A program made the translations under genes and the position numbers. Shown in pieces: positions 8,819 to 16,319 of a stretch of 64,000 nt of DNA. The notes below the pieces were generated by a model, which saw nothing but the letters and a program-made list of their open reading frames with translations, did not search any database and was not told where the DNA came from. Source of the DNA: Pseudomonas mandelii (GTDB lineage: Bacteria > Pseudomonadota > Gammaproteobacteria > Pseudomonadales > Pseudomonadaceae); assembly GCF_006438925.1 (NCBI RefSeq), contig NZ_RCZA01000006.1, positions 345,837 to 409,836 on the forward strand, written 5' to 3'. Position 1 is the first letter of the stretch; each line of letters begins with the position of its first letter.

Positions 8819-9111
8819 TTGGTTCGACCGAACAGAACCTTTAGATGAGAGGGCAATTGCTTTTTTAGCACTTGGTTCTCGGCTTCAAGTAGTGCCAGTT
8901 TTGCCTGGAGCGACTCAATCAACTCCTGATCCTGCAGTCGTGGAGGCTGGGATATTCCTTCCTGTTCCCGGCGCCAGCGTAAAACCCAGCGACGCAGGGC
9001 TGTAGGGCCCACACCGGTAGCCTCACAGGCTTTTGGAACGGAGTAATTCATCTCCACAACCAACCGAACGGCTTCTGCTTTTTCCTCAGACGTAACAACC
9101 CTGAATCCCAT
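8815..9111 (-). CDS. IS3-family transposase OrfA (HTH_Tnp_1)
   Basis: The 98-residue protein has a helix-turn-helix (residues about 8-50, EKAEAVRLVVEMNYSVPKAC then GVGPTALRRWVLRW) and a C-terminal leucine-zipper-like coiled coil (SLQAKLALLEAENQVLKKQL), the normal OrfA layout that binds the IS ends. The slippery sequence A-AAA-AAG (8860-8866, read on the minus strand) lies within the LKKQ codons. A -1 shift there joins OrfA to OrfB. Confidence 0.94.
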   Translation of the reverse strand: MGFRVVTSEEKAEAVRLVVEMNYSVPKACEATGVGPTALRRWVLRWRREQEGISQPPRLQDQELIESLQAKLALLEAENQVLKKQLPSHLKVLFGRTK

Positions 9112-9168
9112 GATGCTTCCTTAAATCGACGCTCCTACATCATGGTCTAAAAAACTTCGACCACAACA

Positions 9169-9236
9169 CGGCAGCTCCTACAGGTGTACACATAACCCTG
9201 TAGGAGCTGCCGAAGGTTCGGGCCGCGTTCGGACGA
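9169..9236. repeat. Right remnant of a family B repeat split by the IS element
   Basis: From CGGCAGCTCCTACAGG the sequence continues into a second arm, GTAGGAGCTGCCGAAGG, with the longer TTCGGGCCGCGTTCGGACGATC module. The two arms of this copy carry different modules. Confidence 0.85.
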
Positions 9237-9269
9237 TCTTTTCAACTCACCCAAGATCTCCCGGCAGGG

Positions 9270-11669
9270 TTAGGTCATCTCTCCTTCTACTCGATCACGT
9301 CCTGCCAGTTTCGCCGCATACACCCCCGAGTCCGCCCGCAGCAGCAGCGCATCCGCGCCCTCCCCGACTCGCCAGCTGGCAATCCCGAAACTGGCGGTCA
9401 CTGTCCCGACGCCTTCGATCGGCGAACTGCGCAACCCTTGCCATAGCTGCAAGGCCAGGACATGGGCATGCTCGCCGTTGATGTCCGGGCAAAGCACCAT
9501 GAACTCCTCGCCACCCAGGCGACAGAACACGTCGGTGCGCCGCAGCCGAAGGACGATGCGTTCGCACACAATCTGCAACACCCGATCGCCGACAGCGTGG
9601 CCATGCTGGTCATTGATACGTTTGAAATGGTCGATATCGAGCATGATCACCGACAGTTCGCCGCCACCGCGTTCGACCCGGGCCATTTCGGTGGTCAGGC
9701 GTTCCTGGAAATAGCGGCGGTTGTGGATCCCGGTCAGGGAGTCGGTGATCGATAGCGCCCGCAGTTCTTCTTCCACCCGTTTCAAGTCGGAGATGTCCGA
9801 GACATAGCCGTGCCAGAGCACGCCGCCACCGGGCAATTCCTCCGGTGTCGCCTCGCCACGAACCCAACGCAGGCCACGCAGGGGCAGCTGCACGCGGTAC
9901 TCCTCGCGCCAAGGGCTGAGGGTGTCCGCCGACGCCCGGATCGAAGCGCGGACCCGGGTGGTGTCCTGCGGATGAATCCGCGTGAAAATCGCTTCGGCGT
10001 TGAGCAACAGCACATCCGGTTCAAGTTCGTAGATCTCGCGAATACCGTCGCTGGCGTAGATCACGCTGAAGCGCCCATCGAACTCCATCTTGAATTGGTA
10101 GATCCCGCCGGGCACATGGGCGCTGAGTTTCTTCAACAACAGGTCCCGTGCCGCCAGGGCCTCGTGGACCCGCTTGCGTTCAGTGATGTCGATACAGATC
10201 GCCAGGTGCCCGACCCACAAGCCTTGCTCGTCGAGGACCGGGGTCGCCAGCATGTTCACCGTCAAATGGCTGCCGTCGCTACGCAGCAGCGTCCATTCCC
10301 GCGCTTCGTGGCCGCCCTCCTCGCCGCCCTCGACCAACATCGCCTGGCAGGTCGGAATCGGTTTGCCATAGCGCGCGCTCAACTCCGCCGAACGTGCCAG
10401 GAGCTCTCGGGGCAGGTGCAGGTTTTCCAGGGTCATATGGCCCACCACCTCGGTGCTGGTGTAGCCAAGCATTTGCTCTGCCCCGGCATTAAAGGTTTGG
10501 ATAACCCCGCGCAGGTCAGTGGCGATGATCGCCACTTGGGTCGCGGCATTCAGCACGCCACGCAACTGGCCATGGGTGCCGCGCAACTCCTGCTCGCGGG
10601 CGCGCAGCTCCTGGGTCCGTTGCTCGACCATTTTCAGCGCCCGTTGACGCTGACTGACCAGCACATAGAGCAAGGCACTGAGCAACAGACTGAGCAAACC
10701 GCCCAGCACCACCAGGGTGGTCACCGAAGAGTGATTGGCTCGCAGGAAGGCATCGCTGGGCTGAATGTCGACTTGATAGTCATGGTCGCCAAGCCGCAGC
10801 AGCCGGGTCGCGGCCAACTCACTGGGGGCTGGGGTGTTGGGGGATTCATAAAGCACTTCGTGCTGATCGTCTGTGGATAAGTCGAGGATGCGCACTGAAA
10901 GATAGTCACGGCCAGCCTCCGGCAGCCCGTCCGCCAGCAACTGATGCATGCTGATCACGGCCATGACATAACCGTACGGTTTCACCCCCGCCGTAGCCGG
11001 ACTATTACGCAGCAACACCGGTGCGACCAGCAGCACGCCGCGGGCGAAGGCCGGTTCGATACTGACCAGATGCATCGGCTGCGATACCGCCATGCCGCCG
11101 TGCTGATCGGCCCGTTCAAGGGTGGCGCGGCGCAAGGGTTGAGCCCACAAGTCGTAGCCCAGCGGCGGGCCGAGTTTGCTTTGGGTCTGGCTATACAGCA
11201 CCACCACGTACTCATCCCGTTCAGCCGCCAGTTGCAGCTGGCCATCGGCATTGAGTTCACGCAGGGTGAAGTCGGGTAAACCCTCTGCACGGACCTGGCG
11301 TTCAAACTCCGCTCGTTCGTCGCGGGTGATTCGCTTGGCGAAGGAATAGGCCTGAGTCCGGTGCAGCAGCGGTTGGGTGTAACCGTCGAACTCCGCGCGG
11401 GAGACCGAATCGGAATTGGCAAAGAACCGGCGCAGGCCATCGAGGCGCTGCTCCTGATCTTCGAAGCGTTCTTCGATACGGCTGTAACGCTCACTGGCCA
11501 GCAGTTGGAAGCGTTGCCGTAATTGTTGGTGAAACAGATTCAGCGTCGACCATGCCAGCAATCCCGTGAGAATCCCGCCGACGATCAATACCAGCAGCGC
11601 GACCAGCCAGGCCGAGACATCTTCACTGATAAAACCCAGGATCTTGGGGCGCACGGCGTGCAACGACAT
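9270..11669 (-). CDS. Membrane diguanylate cyclase, CHASE-PAS-PAS-GGDEF
   Basis: The 799-residue protein has a membrane helix at about residues 17-40, a periplasmic CHASE-type sensor domain (about 45-290, with RTQAYSFAKRIT), a second helix near 318-340, a short coiled coil, two PAS domains (about 370-500 and 510-630) and a GGDEF domain (about 640-795). The signature is GGEEF at 719-723, a catalytically competent variant that makes cyclic di-GMP. R710-x-x-D713, five residues before it, is an intact inhibitory site, so product feedback is expected. No EAL domain is present. The gene stands alone between the IS element and rlmL; its periplasmic ligand is unknown. Confidence 0.94.
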   Translation of the reverse strand: MSLHAVRPKILGFISEDVSAWLVALLVLIVGGILTGLLAWSTLNLFHQQLRQRFQLLASERYSRIEERFEDQEQRLDGLRRFFANSDSVSRAEFDGYTQPLLHRTQAYSFAKRITRDERAEFERQVRAEGLPDFTLRELNADGQLQLAAERDEYVVVLYSQTQSKLGPPLGYDLWAQPLRRATLERADQHGGMAVSQPMHLVSIEPAFARGVLLVAPVLLRNSPATAGVKPYGYVMAVISMHQLLADGLPEAGRDYLSVRILDLSTDDQHEVLYESPNTPAPSELAATRLLRLGDHDYQVDIQPSDAFLRANHSSVTTLVVLGGLLSLLLSALLYVLVSQRQRALKMVEQRTQELRAREQELRGTHGQLRGVLNAATQVAIIATDLRGVIQTFNAGAEQMLGYTSTEVVGHMTLENLHLPRELLARSAELSARYGKPIPTCQAMLVEGGEEGGHEAREWTLLRSDGSHLTVNMLATPVLDEQGLWVGHLAICIDITERKRVHEALAARDLLLKKLSAHVPGGIYQFKMEFDGRFSVIYASDGIREIYELEPDVLLLNAEAIFTRIHPQDTTRVRASIRASADTLSPWREEYRVQLPLRGLRWVRGEATPEELPGGGVLWHGYVSDISDLKRVEEELRALSITDSLTGIHNRRYFQERLTTEMARVERGGGELSVIMLDIDHFKRINDQHGHAVGDRVLQIVCERIVLRLRRTDVFCRLGGEEFMVLCPDINGEHAHVLALQLWQGLRSSPIEGVGTVTASFGIASWRVGEGADALLLRADSGVYAAKLAGRDRVEGEMT

Positions 11670-11811
11670 AGACGCAACTCAAAACGCCAGGTGCGGGAAA
11701 GCCCATTGGCCATGCGTTGAGTTATAGCTATTAGCCATCAATTTGACCAGCACAGAAAGAAGCCAAGAGCCTTTAAAAATCAAGGCTCTGTGGATCCAAT
11801 CCCGCCAAGTG

Positions 11812-14088
11812 TCAACGAGCCGTGATTTTCCAGGCACGGTGGATTTTGCCATTACGGGCGAAATCCGGATCGATGGTCTGGGCGGTGATTTCCTCGACCG
11901 CATAACGCTCGGTGAGGTTTTCCTCGAGCTGGAACTTGCGGAAGTTGTTGGAGAAGTACAACACGCCACCCGGGGCCAGACGCGCCATGGCCAGGTCGAT
12001 CAATTGCACCTGGTCACGCTGCACGTCGAAGATCCCTTCCATGCGCTTGGAGTTGGAGAACGTCGGCGGATCGATGAAGATCAGGTCGTATTCGTCACGG
12101 CAGGCGTCGAGCCAGGCCATCACGTCGCCCTGCTCCAGACGGTTTTTGTCGGAGAAACCGTTCAGCGACAAGTTGCGACGAGCCCAATCCAGATAGGTTT
12201 TCGACAGGTCGACGCTGGTGGTGCTGCGCGCGCCGCCCTTGGCTGCGTGAACACTGGCGGTTGCGGTGTAGCTATACAGGTTGAGGAAGCGCTTGCCGGC
12301 TGCCTCTTTCTGAATCCGCATGCGCATTGGCCGGTGATCGAGGAACAGCCCGGTGTCGAGGTAATCCGTGAGGTTCACCAGCAGCTTCACGCCGCCTTCA
12401 TTGACCTCGACGAACTTGCCCTGTGCCGCTTGGCGTTCGTACTGTTTGGTGCCGCTCTGACGCTCGCGGCGCTTGACCACCACGCGGCTCTTGTCGATGT
12501 TCAGGGCCTGCGGAATGGCAGCCAGGGCATCGAACATGCGCGCCGAGGCTTTTTCCGGATCGATGGATTTCGGCGCGGCGTATTCCTGGACGTGGACCCA
12601 ATCCTGATACAGGTCGATGGCCATCGAGTATTCCGGCATGTCGGCATCGTAGACGCGGTAGCAGTCGATGCCTTCACGCTTGACCCACTTGCCGAGGGCC
12701 TTGAGGTTCTTTTGCAGACGGTTGGCAAACATCTGCCCGCCTTCACTCAAACGCGGCTGCTCGATCACCACCGGTGCCGGTTTGATCGGGTTGCCGTTCT
12801 TGTTGTACTTCTCGTACTTGCCGGGTGCCACATCGTTGTCTGCGACTTCGACTTCGGCTTGAACTTGTTCACGCTCAACCTGACGCTGTTCTGGGGTGCG
12901 ACGTTCGCCAGTGACGAACTGGTCCGGCGTGACTTTGATCAGCAGCAACTTGCACGGCAACGCGCCGTTCCAGAACGAATACTGTTTGTGGCTGCGGATG
13001 CCCATGCGCTTGCCCAGGTCCGGGGCGCCGGTGAATACCGCGGCTTCCCAGTTCAAGCAGGCCTGACGCAGACGTTCGCCGAGGTTCTGGTAGAGATAGA
13101 GCAAGCTCGCCTCGTCACCCAGACGCTCACCGTACGGTGGGTTGCAGATCACCAGGCCTTTCTGGTTCTGGTCCGGACGTGGCTCGAACGTCCCGACTTC
13201 GCCCTGGTAGATCTTGATCCACTCGCTCAGGCCGGCACGTTCGACGTTGTTGCGGCCCGGTTGAATCAAACGCGGATCGGCTTCATAACCGCGAATCCAC
13301 AGCGGTGGCTTGGCCAGACCGGCCGCGCAACGCTCAGTGGCTTCTTCGTGAAGCTTTTTCCACAGGGCCGGGACGTGACCGAGCCAGGCAGAGAAGCCCC
13401 ACTGCTCGCGACGCAGGTTCGGCGCCATGTCGGCGGCGATCATCGCCGCTTCGACGAGGAACGTACCGACACCGCACATCGGGTCAGCCAGCGCGCCGCC
13501 ATCGGCCGCAATGCGTGGCCAGCCGGAACGGATCAGGATAGCGGCCGCGAGGTTTTCCTTCAGCGGTGCCGCGCCCTGCTGCAAGCGATAGCCGCGCTGG
13601 TGCAGGCTGTGGCCGGAGAGGTCGAGGGACAGGATCGCTTCGCCGCGGTCCAGGCGCAGGTGAATGCGCAGGTCCGGGTTGAGCTTGTCGATGGACGGAC
13701 GATCGCCCTGCGGCGTGCGCAGTTTGTCGACGATGGCGTCCTTGACCTTCAAGGCGCCGAAGTGAGTGTTGTCGATGCCCGAGCCGTGACCGCTGAACTC
13801 AACGGCCAGGGTGCCATCGTTGAGCATGTGGTCTTGCCACTCGATATCCAGCACGCCGTGATAAAGGTCTTCGGCGTCCTTCATCGGGAAACGCTTGAGC
13901 ACCAGCAGCACCCGGTTCGCCAGACGCGACCACAGGCACAGACGATAAGCGGTTTCCATGGTGGCCATGCCGCGCACGGCAGAAGTGTGCTCACGCGCTT
14001 CTTCAAGGCCAAGCCCGACGGCTTCCTCGATGAGCAGGCCTTCAAGGCCTTTTGGGCAAGTGAGGAAGATTTCGAATTGATCGGACAT
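11812..14088 (-). CDS. rlmL: 23S rRNA (guanine) methyltransferase RlmL/RlmK fusion
   Basis: This 758-residue bifunctional enzyme makes m2G2445 (RlmL half) and m7G2069 (RlmK half) in 23S rRNA. The N-terminal THUMP region is followed by the first methyltransferase domain with the NPPY motif in VICNPPYGERLG near residue 315. The C-terminal domain has FIDPPTFSNSKRM near residue 670. The E. coli protein is 702 residues; the extra length here is an acidic, charged linker (EQRQVEREQVQAEVEVAD) between the halves. The start at 14088 (MSDQFEIF) matches the family N-terminus; 12 further codons upstream are open but unlikely. Confidence 0.95.
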   Translation of the reverse strand: MSDQFEIFLTCPKGLEGLLIEEAVGLGLEEAREHTSAVRGMATMETAYRLCLWSRLANRVLLVLKRFPMKDAEDLYHGVLDIEWQDHMLNDGTLAVEFSGHGSGIDNTHFGALKVKDAIVDKLRTPQGDRPSIDKLNPDLRIHLRLDRGEAILSLDLSGHSLHQRGYRLQQGAAPLKENLAAAILIRSGWPRIAADGGALADPMCGVGTFLVEAAMIAADMAPNLRREQWGFSAWLGHVPALWKKLHEEATERCAAGLAKPPLWIRGYEADPRLIQPGRNNVERAGLSEWIKIYQGEVGTFEPRPDQNQKGLVICNPPYGERLGDEASLLYLYQNLGERLRQACLNWEAAVFTGAPDLGKRMGIRSHKQYSFWNGALPCKLLLIKVTPDQFVTGERRTPEQRQVEREQVQAEVEVADNDVAPGKYEKYNKNGNPIKPAPVVIEQPRLSEGGQMFANRLQKNLKALGKWVKREGIDCYRVYDADMPEYSMAIDLYQDWVHVQEYAAPKSIDPEKASARMFDALAAIPQALNIDKSRVVVKRRERQSGTKQYERQAAQGKFVEVNEGGVKLLVNLTDYLDTGLFLDHRPMRMRIQKEAAGKRFLNLYSYTATASVHAAKGGARSTTSVDLSKTYLDWARRNLSLNGFSDKNRLEQGDVMAWLDACRDEYDLIFIDPPTFSNSKRMEGIFDVQRDQVQLIDLAMARLAPGGVLYFSNNFRKFQLEENLTERYAVEEITAQTIDPDFARNGKIHRAWKITAR

Positions 14089-14124
14089 TGGAATTTCAGA
14101 GCCTTTAGCTAAGTGAACCGGCAA

Positions 14125-14617
14125 CGCATTGCCGGCCCGGTTTTCAATCAGGCGCTTTTCTAAAAGAGCGCCCGCGTGGCACGAAGGTGTGCCGTCCCAC
14201 CCTTGCTGCTCGGGTTAAAAGAGCTTAGATGCAAAGACAGATAAAAAAGTTGATGCAACAAAATGTCATAAGTCGACCCTTCGTCGAATAATGCCCCACT
14301 GCAACGCGAGCCATTCTCAGTAAAGGATTAACCCCATCATGCAGCGAGGGGCTGATCATACCGGGGTTTTGCCAATAAACACGGGACAACATCGTGTTAC
14401 TTATCGCCATACCATCTTTATCGTTACGTCCTTATGACAAAACGATCATTCCCTCGATGTGACGCATTGGTTAGAACTCAACACAGGTTGACGCCGCAAT
14501 GACGTCAACACCTTGGCTCGCGACGCCGGCAGCGAGCCCCAACGGCAGAAGTTTTTCTGCCAGACCTCGATTGAGGTCGACGCGATAAATACAGTCAACA
14601 AGTGAGGGCAACACCCT
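14125..14617. other. Intergenic region with the rmf leader
   Basis: No convincing gene was found in these 493 bases; one 61-codon minus-strand frame has no family likeness or ribosome site. The part next to rmf (14487-14578) contains four consecutive hairpins. The upstream half is relatively AT-rich and is presumably the rmf promoter region. Confidence 0.6.
14487..14578 (+). promoter_or_regulatory. Structured 5' leader of rmf with four tandem hairpins
   Basis: Four perfect-stem inverted repeats follow each other: GTTGACG/CGTCAAC (14487-14509), GGCTCGC/GCGAGCC (14515-14538), GGCAGAA/TTCTGCC with loop GTTT (14544-14561), and GACCTC/GAGGTC with loop GATT (14563-14578). The ribosome site GAGGG of rmf starts about 25 bases later. 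The arrangement suggests a protected or regulated mRNA leader. Confidence 0.65.
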
Positions 14618-14833
14618 ATGAGAAGACTTAAGCGTGATCCGTTGGAAAGAGCATTTTTGCGCGGATATCAATATGGCGTTGGTGGCAAATCCCGTGAGCT
14701 TTGCCCATTTACTCTACCGTCGGTACGCCAAGCCTGGATTAATGGCTGGCGAGAAGGACGCGGCGACAACTGGGACGGTATGACCGGCACTGCGGGAATC
14801 CATAGACTCAACGAACTTCACGCCGTCGGCTAA
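14618..14833 (+). CDS. rmf: Ribosome modulation factor
   Basis: The 71-residue basic protein matches RMF, which converts 70S ribosomes into inactive 100S dimers in stationary phase. The N-terminus RRLKRDPLERAFLRGYQYG and the segments KSRELCPF and INGWREGRGD align with E. coli RMF (55 residues); the C-terminal extension to 71 is usual in Pseudomonas. The ATG at 14618 follows GAGGG. It is monocistronic, with a structured leader before it and a terminator after it. Confidence 0.96.
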   Translation: MRRLKRDPLERAFLRGYQYGVGGKSRELCPFTLPSVRQAWINGWREGRGDNWDGMTGTAGIHRLNELHAVG

Positions 14834-14917
14834 CACAGGGCACACACTCCGACACGACAATCTGATTACGTAACGACTTACCACGCACGCCCCATCCGGG
14901 CGGCGGGCTTCGGCCCA

Positions 14918-14943
14918 GGGGCTCCTTCGAGGAGCCCTTTTTT
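14918..14943 (+). terminator. Intrinsic terminator after rmf
   Basis: GGGCTCC and GGAGCCC with loop TTCGA are followed by six T, about 85 bases after the rmf stop. Confidence 0.94.
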
Positions 14944-14975
14944 ATGCCCGCTCTTTGGCTAAACACTCTCTCACT

Positions 14976-15067
14976 GTAGGAGCTGCCGAAGGCTGCGATC
15001 TTTTGATCTTGCTTCCTGGCAATCAAGATCAAAGTCAAAAGATCGCAGCCTTCGGCAGCTCCTACGG
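14976..15067. repeat. Inverted repeat, family B (GCCGAAGGC module)
   Basis: Two arms, GTAGGAGCTGCCGAAGGC...GATCTTTTGATC and the exact complement, lie between the convergent rmf and pyrD genes. The element ends 4 bases from the pyrD stop. Confidence 0.94.
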
Positions 15068-15070
15068 GGT

Positions 15071-16090
15071 TTAGCGCAAGGCTGCTATTGCGTCGACGGA
15101 TTCACGAATCAGTGCCGGGCCTTTATAGATGAAGCCGGAATAGAGCTGCACCAGGCTGGCACCCGCAGCGATTTTCTCAGCCGCGTGCTTGCCTTCGGTG
15201 ATGCCGCCCACGGCGATGATCGGCAAGCGACCGGCCAACTCGGCCGCCAGCACCTTCACGGTGTGGGTGCTCTTGTCACGAACCGGTGCGCCGGACAGAC
15301 CGCCCGCCTCGTCACCATGCTCCATGCCTTCTACGCCGACGCGACTCAGGGTAGTGTTGGTGGCGATCACCGCGTCCATCCCGGTTTCGATCAGCGCTTG
15401 CGCGACCTGAGCGGTTTCTTCGTCGGTCATGTCCGGCGCAATCTTGATCGCCAGAGGTACATGTTTGCCGTGGCGCAGCGCCAGTTCTGCGCGGCGCGTG
15501 GCCAGGTCGGCCAACAATTGCTTCAGCGAATCGCCAAATTGCAGGCTGCGCAGGCCCGGGGTGTTCGGCGAGCTGACGTTGACTGTCACGTAGCTGGCGT
15601 GGGCGTAGACCTTGTCCAGGCAGATCAGGTAGTCGTCGACCGCCCGCTCAACCGGGGTATCGAAGTTTTTGCCGATATTGATGCCCAGCACGCCCCTGTA
15701 CTTGGCCGCCGCCACTCGGGCCAGCAGGTGATCGACGCCGAGGTTGTTGAACCCCATGCGGTTGATGATCGCCTCGGCTTCCGGCAGACGGAAGATGCGT
15801 GGCTTCGGGTTGCCCGGCTGCGGACGCGGGGTGATGGTGCCGATTTCAACAAAACCAAAACCCAGTTGCGCAAAACCGTCGATGGCCGCGCCGTTCTTGT
15901 CCAGACCGGCCGCCAGACCCACCGGGTTCGGGAAGTCCAGGCCCATGACAGTCACCGGCATTTTCGCCGGTGCCTTGCACAGCAAGCCGTTGAGGCCCAA
16001 ACGCCCGCCCGCGCCGATCAGGTCCAGGGACAGATCGTGGGAGGTTTCCGGGGAAAGTTTGAACAACAGCTGACGGGCCAGGGTGTACAT
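15071..16090 (-). CDS. pyrD: Dihydroorotate dehydrogenase (quinone), class 2
   Basis: The 339-residue flavoprotein oxidises dihydroorotate to orotate in pyrimidine synthesis and passes electrons to quinone at the inner membrane. The N-terminal amphipathic extension (YTLARQLLFKLSPETSH) is typical of class 2. Family motifs are NPVGLAAGLDKNG, GFGFVEIGTITPRPQPGNPKPR, NVSSPNTPGLR with the catalytic serine, and the FMN-binding IAVGGI near the C-terminus. It is divergent from nasS. Confidence 0.97.
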   Translation of the reverse strand: MYTLARQLLFKLSPETSHDLSLDLIGAGGRLGLNGLLCKAPAKMPVTVMGLDFPNPVGLAAGLDKNGAAIDGFAQLGFGFVEIGTITPRPQPGNPKPRIFRLPEAEAIINRMGFNNLGVDHLLARVAAAKYRGVLGINIGKNFDTPVERAVDDYLICLDKVYAHASYVTVNVSSPNTPGLRSLQFGDSLKQLLADLATRRAELALRHGKHVPLAIKIAPDMTDEETAQVAQALIETGMDAVIATNTTLSRVGVEGMEHGDEAGGLSGAPVRDKSTHTVKVLAAELAGRLPIIAVGGITEGKHAAEKIAAGASLVQLYSGFIYKGPALIRESVDAIAALR

Positions 16091-16182
16091 GGGCGGGTTT
16101 GACTCTGGGCTACGAAAAGTGGCGGCGATTATAGCCGGGCATCGGGGTTGCAGGCGAGGCGCGCGACAAAATCAGCGAGCGA

Positions 16183-16198
16183 TGGCATATGCCTTGCA
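16183..16198 (+). promoter_or_regulatory. Predicted sigma-54 promoter of nasS
   Basis: TGGCATATGCCTTGCA has GG and GC separated by exactly ten bases, as in the -24/-12 consensus TGGCAC-N5-TTGCA. Transcription would begin near 16209, just before the ANTAR-type hairpin. The same spacing is seen before nasA and nirB. Confidence 0.75.
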
Positions 16199-16215
16199 CC
16201 GTCACTCACATAAGC

Positions 16216-16256
16216 ACTCATGCCAACGGCGGGATGAGTCGAAAGACAAAGGCGTC
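16216..16256 (+). promoter_or_regulatory. Predicted NasT (ANTAR) target RNA in the nasS leader
   Basis: The first hairpin has arms ACTCATGCC and GGGATGAGT (one G-G mismatch) around loop AACGGC. The second is GAC-AAAGGC-GTC at 16245-16256. Both loops have six bases with A at position 1 and G at position 4, the known ANTAR recognition pattern. The right arm of the second hairpin is also part of the left arm of the terminator at 16248, so the two folds exclude each other. The second stem has only three pairs and is the weakest of the three leaders. Confidence 0.65.
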
Positions 16257-16302
16257 GTCACTTGGCCTTGCTCTGGCAAGCAGCCCGGTACGGCGCTTTT
16301 TT
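16248..16302 (+). terminator. Leader terminator upstream of nasS
   Basis: AAAGGCGTCGT pairs with ACGGCGCTTTT (three G-U pairs, no mismatch), enclosing a second small hairpin, and is followed by Ts. It lies between the predicted start of transcription and the nasS ATG, so it can act as an attenuator. Confidence 0.7.
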
Positions 16303-16319
16303 ATGGAAGGTGTTTACAG

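Larger units (their letters stand above)
7946..9168 (-). mobile_element. Complete IS3-family insertion sequence, 1223 bp
   Basis: Imperfect terminal inverted repeats start TGTAGTGGT on the left and, on the other strand, TGTTGTGGT on the right. The similarity continues through AGTTTTTT, ACCAT and GTAGGAG for about 36 bases. The direct duplication CGG (7943-7945 and 9169-9171) flanks the element, within the 3-5 bp usual for IS3. It carries two overlapping minus-strand frames, orfA and orfB, with a slippery A-AAA-AAG heptamer between them. Both frames are intact and the ends match well, so the insertion looks recent and potentially active. It interrupts a palindromic repeat and breaks no gene. 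Confidence 0.93.

Noticed and set aside
14225..14410. A 61-codon minus-strand frame between rlmL and rmf
   Set aside because: It has no ribosome site or family resemblance, and lies in a probable promoter region.
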